NCBI RefSeq assembly: GCF_000332315.1
Contig: NZ_KB235939.1
Span: forward strand, 248,279 to 304,578
Direction of reading: 5' to 3'
Origin: Prochlorothrix hollandica PCC 9006 = CALU 1027
GTDB lineage: Bacteria; Cyanobacteriota; Cyanobacteriia; Prochlorotrichales; Prochlorotrichaceae
DNA: 56,300 nt
The notes below the pieces were generated by a model. It saw only the letters and a program-made list of their open reading frames with translations, was not told where the DNA came from and searched no databases. This document shows positions 9,087 through 18,686 of the stretch, piece after piece. How positions within the stretch are numbered: position 1 is the first letter of the stretch; every line of letters begins with the position of its first letter. Position numbers and translations under genes: made by a program.

Positions 9087-9485
9087 TCAGTCCGCAACTA
9101 TTAGCCTTTGAATATGATCAACAAACGCCTGTTGATCAATGACCGGTTTGGAAATATAGCTATCGGCACCGCTTTGACTGAGGAAGTTTTCACGATCGCC
9201 CCGCATGGCATGGGCGGTCACGAGGATCACGGGTAAGTGGGCGGTGCTGGCATCAGCTTTCAGCATTCGAGTAATGGCGATGCCATCAACAGGCTTCCCT
9301 TCATAGGAACTATGGGCCAAGGATACATCCATCAAAATCAGACTAATTTCGCCAGAACTCGCCAGCTTCATGACCTCTGTTGCATCTTCGGTGTGAAGGA
9401 CATCTAATTTGGCCCGTTTCTTGAGGATTTTGGTGAAAACTAAAATATTTGCTGGATCATCTTCCACGATGAGAACCGTTGCCAT
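9087..9485 (-). CDS. Single-domain response regulator (CheY-like)
   Basis: 132 residues comprising one receiver domain: acidic pair E8-D9-D10, phospho-acceptor D53 in LILMDVSL, Thr in VILVTAHAM and Lys in ADSYISKPV. There is no output domain, so it probably relays phosphate or regulates a partner by binding, as CheY or PatA-type receivers do. The segment AHSSYEGKPVDGI is an insertion after the phosphorylation site seen in some cyanobacterial receivers. AAGG precedes the ATG. No kinase nearby. Confidence 0.92.
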   Translation of the reverse strand: MATVLIVEDDPANILVFTKILKKRAKLDVLHTEDATEVMKLASSGEISLILMDVSLAHSSYEGKPVDGIAITRMLKADASTAHLPVILVTAHAMRGDRENFLSQSGADSYISKPVIDQQAFVDHIQRLIVAD

Positions 9486-9593
9486 AACGCTTGCCTTAAA
9501 TGAACCTAACGGAGTTGTCTTGTTTTTGTTGATGGGGTCTTGTTTATTAAGGATATACCCTAGGCTCAGGGAAAACGTCGGTCAGCCTAGAGG

Positions 9594-9658
9594 GTGACTA
9601 GCGGGATGACTGGCGGGATGACTAGCGGGATGACTGGCGGGATGACTGGCGGGGCGAC
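9594..9658. repeat. Minisatellite, 12-bp unit x5
   Basis: Alternating GGGATGACTGGC and GGGATGACTAGC units. Confidence 0.85.
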
Positions 9659-9741
9659 CCAGGGTCGCCTGGTCGGTCAGGGGCAACCGGGCCTCGATCG
9701 GAGTGTTGGTGTTTTGAGCCTTTTGTAGAACAATTGAACTA

Positions 9742-9807
9742 TAGACGGTCAACGATCGACGGTCAACGATCGACGGTCAACGATCGACGGTCAACGATCG
9801 GACGATC
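9742..9807. repeat. Minisatellite, 14-bp unit x4
   Basis: GACGGTCAACGATC repeated about four times, ending in CGGACGATCG. The unit contains CGATCG, the HIP1 core. The remainder of 9808-10036 is the leader of the topoisomerase gene and includes a relic of the 5815-type dispersed repeat. Confidence 0.85.
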
Positions 9808-10036
9808 GAAGTGCTATAACGCCTAAGGCATTGCCCCCGACTCTATCCTGTCCTAGGCTCAAGACAGTTGCTCGGTCCCTTGCTCGATCCCTGGCTCCCT
9901 CCCACGAGTCCTACAGGGGTCCAAGATCAGGACTTCGAGGTTTAGATCAATAGGTGGGTACGCGGTAGCCCCTTGAACCCCTGCCCTTAGGCTGTTTTGC
10001 TCCCTTCCTCATGCTCGTAATCAGGATATAACCCCC

Positions 10037-12544
10037 ATGGCCGACCCGTTGAATGTCCTTGGCACGGAACGAATTGTGAGCACTGCGCTCCACCAAGAAA
10101 TGCAGCGCTCCTACCTGGAATATGCCATGAGTGTGATCGTGGGGCGGGCCTTGCCGGATGTGCGGGATGGTCTGAAGCCGGTACAGCGGCGCATTCTCTA
10201 TGCCATGCATGAGTTGGGATTGGTGCCCGATCGCCCCTTCCGCAAATGTGCCCGCGTGGTGGGGGATGTGCTGGGAAAATACCATCCCCATGGGGATCAG
10301 GCGGTTTACGATGCCCTGGTGCGGTTAGTGCAGGATTTTTCCTGTCGGTATCCCCTGTTGGCGGGCCATGGCAATTTTGGATCCGTAGACAATGATCCCC
10401 CCGCCGCCATGCGCTATACAGAGACGCGCCTTGCTCCCATTAGCCATGGGGGGATGTTGGGGGAGATTGGCGAAGAAACTGTAGATTTTGCCGCTAATTT
10501 CGATAATTCCCAGCAGGAACCGGTTGTTCTCCCGGCTCAATTGCCCTTTTTGTTGCTCAATGGCTGTTCTGGCATTGCCGTGGGCATGGCCACCAATATC
10601 CCCCCCCACAACCTGGGGGAAATCATTGATGGCTTGGTGGCGTTGATCGATCGCCCCGATCTGCCCGATGCTAACCTGCTGAAGTTAATTCCAGGGCCGG
10701 ATTTCCCCACCGGGGGCCAAGTGATGGGTCAGGAGGGCATTGAGGAAGCCTATACCCAGGGCAAAGGCAGCATTACGGTGCGGGGAGTGGCGACGGTGGA
10801 GCAGACCCAGCCCGGTCGGGGACGACACCGCCGCACCGCCATTATTGTGACGGAATTGCCCTATCAGGTGAATAAGGCGGCCTGGATTGAGAAGATGGCG
10901 GCCCTGGCCAACCAGGAAAAGTTAGAGGGCATTGCCGATATTCGGGACGAGAGCGATCGCGACGGGATGCGGGTGGTCATTGAACTGCGGCGCGAGGCTA
11001 ACCCCGCCCAGGTGCTCCAGGATCTTCACCAAAAAACCCCCCTGCAAACCACCTTTGGGGCGATCTTTTTGGCCTTAGTGGATGGTCAACCCCGACAATT
11101 GAGCTTGAAGCAGGTGCTTCAGGAGTTCCTGGACTTTCGGGAGGAAACCCTCACTCGCCGCTACCGCTATGGGCTGAACCAGGCCAACGATCGCCTAGAG
11201 GTGGTGGAAGGGTTGCTCACCGCCTTGACCCATCTCGATCAGATTATTGAGATTCTGCGGCAGGCGCGGGATGGCACCACGGCTAAGGTGCAGTTGCAGG
11301 TGCATTTTGATTTAAACGATCGCCAAACCGATGCCATTTTGGCCATGCCCCTGCGTCGCCTCACCGGCATTGAGCGGGAAAACCTGGAACAGGAAGCCCA
11401 GACCCTGAAGGCCAGTATTGGCAAATTACAGCAGTTATTGGACGATCGCCAGGAACTGCTCAAGTCCCTGAAGAAAGATCTCCGCGCCCTCAAACGCACC
11501 TATCATTCCCCCCGCCGCACCCAAATCCACAGTAGCGAAGCCGTGGCCCAGGCCACCCAGGAACTGGTGGAGTCGATCGCGGGAACGGCGATCGAGGCGG
11601 AACGCTGTGTGCTGGAATTTAGCCAGCGGGGCTATGTGCGCCGCCACAGCCGCCGCAAGTTCCAACGCCACATTAGCCTGGATCCCATGGTCAAGCTGGA
11701 GGAGGGAGAAGACTGTCCCCAAGATCGGGCCGTGGTGGATGAAACCCAGGAGGTGTTGTTGTTAACGCCCCTGGGCAAAGCCTTCACCGTCAAGGCCCAG
11801 GACTTGCCCCCCGTCAGTCGCCGCAATCCACGGGGAATGCCCTTAATCACCGCCCTACCGGAAGAGAGCCAGAAAAGTCCCGGTGGGATAACCCGCTACT
11901 TTGTCTTACCCGCCGATAGTACCGATCTCAGCCTGATTGCCCTCACCCGCCAGGGTCGCATTAAGCGCCTGCCCCTGGCTGACTTCCAGCAGTTGACGAA
12001 CCGGGGACTGTCGTTCATTAAGCTCAAGGACGACGATACCTTGGCCTTCGCCACGATCCACCAAGGGGGGGAACAGTTGGTGCTGGCTACGTCTAAGGGA
12101 CGCTTGTTGCGGTTTCCGGTCAACGATCGCCAACTGCCCTTTATGGGTCGCACGGCCCAGGGCCACAATGCCTTTCTGCGTCTCCGTGCCCAAGAAACCC
12201 TGGTGGGCTGTGTCAGTGGGGCGGTCAGTGATGAGCTGCTGTTTGTGTCTGCCAAGGGCTACGTCAAGCGCACCCCCATTGGTCTGATTCCCCAGGGCAA
12301 CCGGGGCGATTTGGGCACCACTGCCTTTGCCTTTACCCTCAAAACCGATCATCTGGTGGCGGTGCAGCGCCTCATGACCCAAGCCTGGGTCACGGTGGTG
12401 ACGGACCAGGATCGCATGGCCCGGTTGGATGGATCGACGGTGCCGGTTTATGGCCGCGATGGCGGCGGCGATCGCCTGATCCAACCCCAACGGGATGAGT
12501 CCATCGTCCAGGTCTCGGTCATGGCCCAAGATCTGCCGGACTGA
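10037..12544 (+). CDS. Type IIA topoisomerase subunit A (GyrA/ParC family)
   Basis: 835 residues. The breakage-reunion domain has the catalytic Tyr127 in [10 protein letters not shown] and the conserved [21 protein letters not shown] and [12 protein letters not shown] blocks. A coiled-coil tower follows at about 370-490, then a beta-pinwheel C-terminal domain ([45 protein letters not shown] blades). Cyanobacteria carry two GyrA-like proteins; I see no canonical GyrA box (QRRGGKG) in the pinwheel, so it may act more like ParC (decatenation) than as a supercoiling gyrase. The residue at the E. coli Ser83 quinolone-contact position is Gln88. No gyrB/parE partner nearby. Confidence 0.9.
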   Translation: MADPLNVLGTERIVSTALHQEMQRSYLEYAMSVIVGRALPDVRDGLKPVQRRILYAMHELGLVPDRPFRKCARVVGDVLGKYHPHGDQAVYDALVRLVQDFSCRYPLLAGHGNFGSVDNDPPAAMRYTETRLAPISHGGMLGEIGEETVDFAANFDNSQQEPVVLPAQLPFLLLNGCSGIAVGMATNIPPHNLGEIIDGLVALIDRPDLPDANLLKLIPGPDFPTGGQVMGQEGIEEAYTQGKGSITVRGVATVEQTQPGRGRHRRTAIIVTELPYQVNKAAWIEKMAALANQEKLEGIADIRDESDRDGMRVVIELRREANPAQVLQDLHQKTPLQTTFGAIFLALVDGQPRQLSLKQVLQEFLDFREETLTRRYRYGLNQANDRLEVVEGLLTALTHLDQIIEILRQARDGTTAKVQLQVHFDLNDRQTDAILAMPLRRLTGIERENLEQEAQTLKASIGKLQQLLDDRQELLKSLKKDLRALKRTYHSPRRTQIHSSEAVAQATQELVESIAGTAIEAERCVLEFSQRGYVRRHSRRKFQRHISLDPMVKLEEGEDCPQDRAVVDETQEVLLLTPLGKAFTVKAQDLPPVSRRNPRGMPLITALPEESQKSPGGITRYFVLPADSTDLSLIALTRQGRIKRLPLADFQQLTNRGLSFIKLKDDDTLAFATIHQGGEQLVLATSKGRLLRFPVNDRQLPFMGRTAQGHNAFLRLRAQETLVGCVSGAVSDELLFVSAKGYVKRTPIGLIPQGNRGDLGTTAFAFTLKTDHLVAVQRLMTQAWVTVVTDQDRMARLDGSTVPVYGRDGGGDRLIQPQRDESIVQVSVMAQDLPD

Positions 12545-12592
12545 GGAGCCACCCCAAACCCCGTAGGGGCGCGGTGCCACCGTTCATATCCC

Positions 12593-12711
12593 CCTGGGAG
12601 CGCCGACTTGTAGTCGGCTTTGGGTCGAGTACAACTCGACAATCCCATCCCCCCCCTGGGAGCGCCGACTTGTAGTCGGCTTTGGGTCGAGTACAACTCG
12701 ACAATCCCATC
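12593..12711 (-). repeat. Family E paired-hairpin repeat, two units
   Basis: Two units of about 63 bp, each with hairpins GCCGAC-TTGTA-GTCGGC and GTCGAG-TACAA-CTCGAC. Other arrays lie at 28666 and 35239 in the opposite orientation. The loops within a unit are reverse complements of each other. Located right after the topoisomerase gene. Confidence 0.9.
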
Positions 12712-12852
12712 TCAACGTTCGCCATCGACCAACAGCATTATTTAAGTGAAACTCTCCAGGGTCTAACTACCTGCAAAGCGTCAAATTATTAATAAAACGC
12801 AAAGAATTCTAAAGCGGTGAGTATTTTTACCATTTTTTTCGCCACGATCGGT

Positions 12853-12908
12853 CACACTACCCACAGCGCACACTACCCACAGCGCACACTACCCACAGCG
12901 CACAGCGC
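12853..12908. repeat. Minisatellite, 16-bp unit x3
   Basis: CACACTACCCACAGCG x3, then a partial unit. It sits in the rbcX leader, 30 bp before the start codon. Confidence 0.85.
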
Positions 12909-12937
12909 AATGATCCAGATGCCCAGAGGACAATGCT

Positions 12938-13369
12938 ATGGATTTACGGAAAATTTCGAGAGATAGTGCCCAAACCCTCGCCAACTACCTGACCTACCAA
13001 GCGGTGCGGGTGGTGCTCGATCAACTGACGGAAACCAACCCCCCCCAGTCCCTCTGGTTGCGGGAATTTTCCGCCCAAATCTCCTTTCAGCAGGGCAGCG
13101 AAGACTACCTCCAGCACCTGATGCAGGCCAACCAGGAACTGGCCTTTCGCATCATGACGGTACGGGATCATTTAGCCACGAATATTCCTGAGTTTCTGCC
13201 GGAGATGGTGCGATCGCAGGTGCAAGAGGCCAATCTCCAGCAGCGCAAGGTTTTCTTTGAGCGCCTCACCCAGACTCCCCTAGGGCCAGAGGTCATCCAT
13301 CCCGAAGTCCATCTGCCCCTGGATCTGCGATCGCTGCCCCCCGATCGCGCCGCCGACTCCGCCGCCTAG
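12938..13369 (+). CDS. rbcX: RuBisCO assembly chaperone RbcX
   Basis: 143 residues, helical. The family landmarks are present: SAQTLANYLTYQAVRVVLDQL, LTETNPPQSLWLREFS, LAFRIMTVRDHLA and EFLPEMVRSQVQEANLQQR. RbcX dimers bind the C-terminal tail of RbcL and promote assembly of the RbcL8 core before RbcS binds. AGAGGA seven bases upstream supports the ATG. In many cyanobacteria rbcX lies between rbcL and rbcS; here neither is present, so the gene is separate from the RuBisCO operon. ribE follows 89 bp later on the same strand. Confidence 0.93.
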   Translation: MDLRKISRDSAQTLANYLTYQAVRVVLDQLTETNPPQSLWLREFSAQISFQQGSEDYLQHLMQANQELAFRIMTVRDHLATNIPEFLPEMVRSQVQEANLQQRKVFFERLTQTPLGPEVIHPEVHLPLDLRSLPPDRAADSAA

Positions 13370-13458
13370 GAACCCCGATAACCGGCAAGGTCTTGCTGCC
13401 CTCGGTCCCTGTATCCGCTAGGATGGGAGGATCTGACTCCCCTCCCCCGATCGCCCCC

Positions 13459-14166
13459 ATGTTTACCGGCTTAGTTCAAGGCTTAGGACAACTCACCTGC
13501 CTCAATGACCTCCAAGTCAAAATTCAGGGGCTGAACCATCAGCCCCTCTCGTTTTTGGGTCATTTGGCCATCGGTGACAGCGTGGCCGTTGATGGCATTT
13601 GTCTGACGGTGGAATCCTTTGCAGGAGGCGGTTTTGTGGCCGCCACCTCCCCAGAAACCCTGCGCCGCACCACCCTGGGCTTGGGAGCCAACGCCGGTTC
13701 CCCGACCCTGGTCAACCTGGAACCCTCCCTGCGGGTGGGGGATAAGTTGGGGGGCCATTTTGTGACGGGTCACATTGACGGGGTGGGGGCGCTGGTGCGA
13801 TCGCTGGCCACCGCCACCTCGTGGGAACTGGACTTTGAGGTGAAATCCCCTGGGGTAGCCCGCTACATTGTCTCCAAGGGCAGCATTGCCATTAATGGCA
13901 TTAGTTTAACGATCGCCCACTGCACCCCCCAGGGGGATCACTTCCAGGTCGCCGTCATTCCCCACACCTATGGGGCAACCAATTTACAGTATTTGCAACC
14001 GGGGGATCCCGTGAATGTAGAAGGGGATATTTTGGGCAAGTATGTGGAAAAACTCCTCCAGGTTCCCGGCTCTGAAGCCACCCCGATCGCCCCAGTGCCC
14101 GATGCCATTAATGCCCATTTCCTGACCGCCCATGGTTATGACCTGAGGGGTGCAGACTCTGGTTGA
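13459..14166 (+). CDS. ribE: Riboflavin synthase, alpha subunit
   Basis: Condenses two 6,7-dimethyl-8-ribityllumazine molecules to riboflavin. 235 residues with the expected internal duplication of two lumazine-binding barrels: MFTGLVQGLG...GDSVAVDGICLTV (1-95) and GGHFVTGHIDGVG...GSIAINGISLTIA (96-190). The signature MFTGLVQ fixes the start at 13459; an upstream frame from 13393 is not supported. A tail of about 35 residues (VPGSEATPIAPV...) goes beyond the core. Possibly co-transcribed with rbcX. Confidence 0.96.
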   Translation: MFTGLVQGLGQLTCLNDLQVKIQGLNHQPLSFLGHLAIGDSVAVDGICLTVESFAGGGFVAATSPETLRRTTLGLGANAGSPTLVNLEPSLRVGDKLGGHFVTGHIDGVGALVRSLATATSWELDFEVKSPGVARYIVSKGSIAINGISLTIAHCTPQGDHFQVAVIPHTYGATNLQYLQPGDPVNVEGDILGKYVEKLLQVPGSEATPIAPVPDAINAHFLTAHGYDLRGADSG

Positions 14167-14189
14167 CTGACAGAAGATGCTACCTTGGT

Positions 14190-14206
14190 CGGGGAAACCC
14201 CGCTTT
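14190..14206 (+). terminator. Possible weak terminator after ribE
   Basis: Short hairpin CGGGG-AAA-CCCCG followed by CTTTT. The stem is only five pairs and the T run is short. Confidence 0.3.
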
Positions 14207-14301
14207 TACCAGGTTTTAGCTGAGGTTTCGTCTGACAGTTATTCCACCAGCGGTAACCACCTTTTCTGAAATTTTGTTGTGAGTGCATGGGAGATTTTAC
14301 T

Positions 14302-15402
14302 ATGGAGAAAGGCAATGCAGCGATCGGAGAACAACCCACGCTTGCCATGGGTACTAATGGGAATCTCTATCCTGAGTTGGATGAGTTTCTCGATATTCTC
14401 AAACCTCTGATTCGGGAACCCTCAGTCGTTGGTAATGAAGACTCCTTTTTCCGAGCCTTGCGCCGGGAACTAGAGGAAGTCGGGGTAGAGGTTAATTACT
14501 ATCATGGGATTTTGGTCGCCCAGGGACATGATCCCCATAGCTTGATTTTATCAGCCCACATCGATCGTCACGGACTCCTCTGTACTGGCCCTAAAGAGTT
14601 TCAGTATGCTGCCTTCATTGCGGGCAACCAAGGGGAAATCATGGGCGATTCGGTGTCGGAACATATGCTTCACACCATTGAAAATCGCTTTCAAGGCCAG
14701 CGAGTTCAGGCTCACTTACCCTACACCGGCACCTATTTAGGACAGGGAGAAATTACCCGTTCCTATATTTGTCCAGAACGCAAAAACTTGATTTTTGAGG
14801 TGGATGGGCTGGATTTTCTGCAACCTGGAACACCCGTTGCTTTTTTAGACCGCCTACAGATTGCCGATGGATTGATTTCAGCCCAGTTAGATAATGTTCT
14901 GAGTGCTGCGATTTTAATTTACTTGTTCCGCCTTGGATTCCAGGGAACAGCCCTCTTTACCGCCCAGGAAGAATCGGGTCGCAGTTGGCGATACACGTTG
15001 TCATGGTTTCAGCGCCAGCAACTGACGACCCAACGCCTAGTGGTGTTGGACACCAGCCCCTATGGGACGCGGGAGGACGCTAGCGCTCAACTGATCACCT
15101 TGCGCCATCGGGATGCCAATGGCTCTTTTTCTGAGGAGATGACGCAAGAATTAGTCAACCACTGCCAGAACCTGGGACTGACCTATGGTTTTAAGGATGA
15201 GTATATTGCTGATCAAAATAAAATACGCACCAAACCTTTCCCGTTGGGCCGCACTGAGTTGGGACGACTGGTGGTCGCCACCAATGGAGCTATCAATGGG
15301 ACGACGTTACAAATTCCGACGACCGAATACCATACGTCATCTGAAACAGCTTCTTTAGCCTCGATCGCTGGCATCATTCAATTACTCAAAGAATATATCT
15401 GA
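14302..15402 (+). CDS. M42/M20-like metallopeptidase (aminopeptidase family)
   Basis: 366 residues. Candidate metal ligands and catalytic residues occur in family order: SAHIDRHG (His, Asp), AQLDNVLSA (bridging Asp), TAQEESG (Glu-Glu), VLDTSP (Asp) and EYHTSSE (His). This is the dinuclear zinc/cobalt arrangement of M42 and related M28/M20 peptidases. Substrate unknown, probably short peptides or acylated amino compounds in the cytosol; no signal peptide. The start is placed at ATG 14302, which has GGGAG eight bases upstream, rather than at 14287. Monocistronic. Confidence 0.8.
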   Translation: MEKGNAAIGEQPTLAMGTNGNLYPELDEFLDILKPLIREPSVVGNEDSFFRALRRELEEVGVEVNYYHGILVAQGHDPHSLILSAHIDRHGLLCTGPKEFQYAAFIAGNQGEIMGDSVSEHMLHTIENRFQGQRVQAHLPYTGTYLGQGEITRSYICPERKNLIFEVDGLDFLQPGTPVAFLDRLQIADGLISAQLDNVLSAAILIYLFRLGFQGTALFTAQEESGRSWRYTLSWFQRQQLTTQRLVVLDTSPYGTREDASAQLITLRHRDANGSFSEEMTQELVNHCQNLGLTYGFKDEYIADQNKIRTKPFPLGRTELGRLVVATNGAINGTTLQIPTTEYHTSSETASLASIAGIIQLLKEYI

Positions 15403-15410
15403 TCGTCAAA

Positions 15411-15521
15411 TACAGCAGTCCTAAATCAGTTGTAGGCATCTCGATGACTGAAACCCTTTTGGTGGTGTGCCCCCGGAGGGGGCACACCACACGACCCAAA
15501 AACCTGACTTAGGATCACTAC
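15411..15521 (-). mobile_element. Family B element, one end degenerate
   Basis: TACAGCAGTCCTAAAT terminus, then GTGGTGTGCCCCC-GGA-GGGGGCACACCAC palindrome. The far end has decayed (AGGATCACTA instead of a TGCTGTA terminus). It lies immediately after the peptidase stop and may act as its transcript end. Confidence 0.7.
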
Positions 15522-15604
15522 CTATTTTTCCTGTTCTACTTCCCTATGATTAAGGGGGGATGGGGGGGAATTCTCCCGGCTGTGAAGAATACCACCCCGT
15601 TGCC

Positions 15605-17131
15605 CTAGGCTCCCACCGCTTCCTTAGCCGCGTAGAGGACTTCGGCAGTAATTTCCCCAATGCCCTGATTGCGGGCAAACTTCTCGGTGTTGCGCTTCAC
15701 CTTACCCCGCACAAAGCCGGGAATCTTGTTCAGTTCCGCCATGCCGTCCCGGCTCCAAGTGAACTCAGAATCCGTGGTCATGGCCTTGGTGATCACTTCC
15801 TTGGTGTCGTGACCGCCAAAGATTTCCAACAGGTGATCTTCCATGCCCAGGGTGAAAGAGTTATAGACCAGATCCACCACATGGTTGGCTCCCTCATAGC
15901 CCAGGAAGGGGGTATAGCCCACGGGGAAGTTTTGGACATGGATGGGGGAGGCGATGACTCCACAGGGAATATTGAGGCGCTTGCCGATGTGGCGTTCCAT
16001 TTGGGTGCCAAAAATGGCGGACGGTTCCAGACGGGCGATCGCGTCCCCAATTTCAGCATTATCGGTGCTGATCAAGACCTCATCGCAATACTCGCTCACC
16101 TCTTGGCGGAACCAGTCCGCATCATGGTCACAATAGGTCCCCGCCAGCACCACCTGAATCCCCATTTCCCGTGCCAAAATCTTGGTCATGGCAGCGGCAT
16201 GGGTATTGTCCCCAAAGACCACGGCTTTTTTGCCCGTCAGGTTTTGGCAGTCGATGGAGCGGGAGAACCAAGCGGCATTAGAGACAAAGCGGGTCTGTTC
16301 ATCAATATAGGGTTCATAGTCCACCTCATGGCCCTGATCCTTCAGCACCTGCTGGATCTGGCGAATACAGCGGGCCGTTTCCACAATGCCCAGGGGACAG
16401 ATATCCACCGTCGGTATTCCGAATTCTGTTTTCAGAAACTCCGCCGATAGGGTGCCCAGTTCCCGATAGGGCACCAGGTTAAACCAAGCGCGGGGCAGGT
16501 TCTTCAGATCATGGACTGCAGCCCCTTCCGGCATCACAACATTGACCTCAATGCCCAGATCCGCCATTAACCGCTTTAATTCTTTGCAGTCGTGTTGGTT
16601 GTGGAAGCCGAGGGTGGAAATACCGATGATGTTGACAGACGGACGCTCGGTTTTCGTGGTGGCCAAATCGCCCTTTTTACGGGCCTTGGCAATGTAATAC
16701 TCCAGGATCTGGTGTAGGGTGCGATCGGCGGCCTGGAGTTCATTGAAACGGTAATGGTTCACATCCGCCAAGATCACGTCGCCTTGGGCTTCCAGCCGTG
16801 CCCGCTCCACAAAGTTGCCCAGGTCTTCCTGGAGGATGCTGGAGGTGCAGGTGGGGGTGAGAACGATGAGGTCTGGATGCTCTTCTTGGTCTTTGCGGGT
16901 GATGTTGTCCACCACCTTTTCCTGGGAGCCTCGGGCGAGGACGTTGCGATCGACAATACTGGTGGTGACGGGGGTAAAGTTGCGTTCCCGAGACAGCATC
17001 GATCGCATGACGTTGAAATAGTCATCCCCCAGGGGGGCGTGCATGATGGCGTGGACATTGGTGAATGAGCTGGCAATGCGCAGGGTGCCAATGTGAGCGG
17101 GTCCTGCATACATCCAGTAGGCCAGTTTCAT
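15605..17131 (-). CDS. chlB: Light-independent protochlorophyllide reductase subunit B
   Basis: 508 residues. ChlB with ChlN forms the nitrogenase-like NB component of DPOR, which reduces protochlorophyllide to chlorophyllide with electrons from ChlL, allowing chlorophyll synthesis in the dark. The start [20 protein letters not shown] is strongly conserved and fixes the ATG at 17131; the open frame continues to 17344 but that part is unrelated. [37 protein letters not shown], and the C-terminal DUF domain ([30 protein letters not shown]) are all present. chlL and chlN are not in the window, so the subunits are dispersed. Confidence 0.98.
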   Translation of the reverse strand: MKLAYWMYAGPAHIGTLRIASSFTNVHAIMHAPLGDDYFNVMRSMLSRERNFTPVTTSIVDRNVLARGSQEKVVDNITRKDQEEHPDLIVLTPTCTSSILQEDLGNFVERARLEAQGDVILADVNHYRFNELQAADRTLHQILEYYIAKARKKGDLATTKTERPSVNIIGISTLGFHNQHDCKELKRLMADLGIEVNVVMPEGAAVHDLKNLPRAWFNLVPYRELGTLSAEFLKTEFGIPTVDICPLGIVETARCIRQIQQVLKDQGHEVDYEPYIDEQTRFVSNAAWFSRSIDCQNLTGKKAVVFGDNTHAAAMTKILAREMGIQVVLAGTYCDHDADWFRQEVSEYCDEVLISTDNAEIGDAIARLEPSAIFGTQMERHIGKRLNIPCGVIASPIHVQNFPVGYTPFLGYEGANHVVDLVYNSFTLGMEDHLLEIFGGHDTKEVITKAMTTDSEFTWSRDGMAELNKIPGFVRGKVKRNTEKFARNQGIGEITAEVLYAAKEAVGA

Positions 17132-17416
17132 AGGGTCAGAGTCTCCGTTGGGCTGAGGGTGGGTCCCGATGAGGCAAATGGGAAACCAGTGCGCCCCGAA
17201 GCCGGATCCAAGGCAAGGGGATCCCGCTGAGACGGAATAAGCCGGGGCTATCAAGCCGGGACAGGATGATGGGGACGGCAGGGTACGGAACCCCAAGCAG
17301 CTATCTGACCAGCAACCATCCGACGCTGAAGCCATACCCCCCAAGTTAGGCCGTGGCGGCTAGCCGCCACCAAAACGGGGGGCGGGGAACTGATGGCGAT
17401 CGCAACTGATGATGAG

Positions 17417-17704
17417 TTAGAGACCAGGTTCACGGCGACTGATGAGATCGCGGTGAGGGTCTGGGGACAAGACCAAAAGGCTAGGGCCAGAACCGCATTT
17501 GATTTTCGCAGATGGGGGGACTAGGGTAGGGGGTGTCGGGTTGGGTTCCGGGCGATCGTCGTCGTCCCAAACAGACAGCTCAAACCGTGGCAGAGTCACG
17601 ACTTGAGGGGTAGACTGCTCCCCGTTCGGCCCTAGTCTAACTGCAATGATTCTTAATTTCTGACCGGGATTGAGGGAGGACTTTGTATCAATGTCGCAAT
17701 ACAT
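17417..17704 (-). other. Orphan open reading frame, doubtful gene
   Basis: 95 residues if started in the 12-bp array. The segment SLNPGQKLRIIAVRLGPNGEQSTPQVVTL looks protein-like, but the rest (EPNPTPPTLVPPSA) is low complexity and I recognise no family. The upstream part of the frame is made by the array and a family B element. It could be a decayed gene end or chance. Confidence 0.2.
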
Positions 17705-17847
17705 ATCGCAATACATATCGCAATACATACAGCAGTCCGAAATGGGTCGTGTGGTGTGCGCCCGGAGGGCGCACACCACCCAAAGGGTTTCGGTCGTCGA
17801 GATCCTTGCAACTGATTGAGGAGTGCTGTATCGCAATACATATCACA
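17692..17847. repeat. Minisatellite, 12-bp unit, interrupted by a family B insertion
   Basis: Units of CATATCGCAATA at 17692-17729 resume at 17829-17847. Removing the element and one TA restores the array in register. Confidence 0.9.
17728..17830 (+). mobile_element. Family B element (103 bp) with TA target
   Basis: TACAGCAGTCCGAAAT to GAGTGCTGTA, with central GTGTGGTGTGCGCCC-GGA-GGGCGCACACCAC. The flanking TA dinucleotides and the in-register array on both sides show a precise insertion. Confidence 0.9.
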
Positions 17848-17864
17848 AGAATGTGATGTGCGAT

Positions 17865-18063
17865 TGGGGGGGTTCACCGATTTTGGTAGGGGCAATCCCC
17901 CCGTGGTTGCCCCGGTTGGGGGTCGCCAAGAGGGTCGGCACGGGGGCGAGACCCCTACCCGAGGTCAATTATTCCAAGGTGAAATGCACCCCGTTGATCC
18001 GGCTCTGACCGGCGATCGTCGGGCTGAAACCCTACTAACTTCGCCCCCCCCTGAATAGTTACG
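17865..18063 (-). mobile_element. Family A element, left part missing, fused to family C fragment
   Basis: Starts within the family at about GGTTCACCGATTTTGG, and ends with an intact terminus CCCCCCTGAATAGTTACG at 18063. Nucleotides 18065-18088 (CCCGGCTTAAGTTGATACCC) are the right end of a family C element, its left half absent. Confidence 0.75.
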
Positions 18064-18133
18064 TCCCGGCTTAAGTTGATACCCTTTAAAATCGTTAAGA
18101 TGGTCCCGTTACTTCAGCCTGGAGACCCGCGCT

Positions 18134-18682
18134 ATGAATTTTGTCAAACCTCTGTCCCTGCAACGCCCATCCCTGCAACGCCCATCCCTGCAATCCCTAG
18201 CCACGATCGCCACCCCTACCCCTCGCTGGCTGTGGAGCCTGGGTCTGGGGTTGGCCCTGGTGGTTCCTTGTCCGGCCCAAGCCCTGGAAACCGCAGCAGA
18301 TCCCGTCAGTCCCTTGGCGGCGATCACCCCCGAAGTCGCCCCCGCCCTAGCCCCCACACCGGTAGCTGAACCGTTGGTCGTGGCTGAACTTTATAGCTAC
18401 TGCGAAGACTGGGAAAGCACCTACCTGCTGGCGGAAACTAAAAACTTCTGGGTTAATATTTGCGGCAGCGATTATCCCTACACCTATGTGGGAGTCGATA
18501 AAGATACGGGCGACTCCATTCGCTTGGATCTGTCGGACTACGCCGAGGATGGCAGTTGGTTTGAAGCAACGAATGGTCAGTATGTCTATTCCATTATTTT
18601 TGGCACAACCAAGGGGGATTTTCTCACTGTAACCCGTGGCAACCAAACTATTCTCCGAGAATATTTATTGGATTGGAACTAG
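18134..18682 (+). CDS. Secreted protein of unknown function
   Basis: 182 residues. The N-terminus contains a 5-residue repeat (LQRPS), then a hydrophobic stretch WLWSLGLGLALVVPCPAQALE that looks like a signal peptide cleaved after AQA (about residue 50). An Ala/Pro-rich linker leads to a compact domain of about 95 residues rich in Tyr, Asp and Trp with two cysteines (YSYCEDWES, WVNICGSDYP), likely disulfide-bonded in the periplasm. I do not recognise the family. GGAG nine bases upstream supports the start. The N-terminal repeat is coded by a 15-bp tandem repeat. Confidence 0.75.
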   Translation: MNFVKPLSLQRPSLQRPSLQSLATIATPTPRWLWSLGLGLALVVPCPAQALETAADPVSPLAAITPEVAPALAPTPVAEPLVVAELYSYCEDWESTYLLAETKNFWVNICGSDYPYTYVGVDKDTGDSIRLDLSDYAEDGSWFEATNGQYVYSIIFGTTKGDFLTVTRGNQTILREYLLDWN

Positions 18683-18686
18683 GCGC

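Noticed and set aside
15560..16450. 296-codon frame on the plus strand opposite chlB, and similar long frames opposite ppc, topoisomerase, recR and dnaK
   Set aside because: They are antisense shadows of strongly conserved genes in GC-rich DNA; their peptides have no family character.
17132..17344. 71-residue N-terminal extension of ChlB
   Set aside because: The conserved ChlB start [15 protein letters not shown] is at 17131; the extension is Cys/Ser/Pro-rich and unlike any ChlB.
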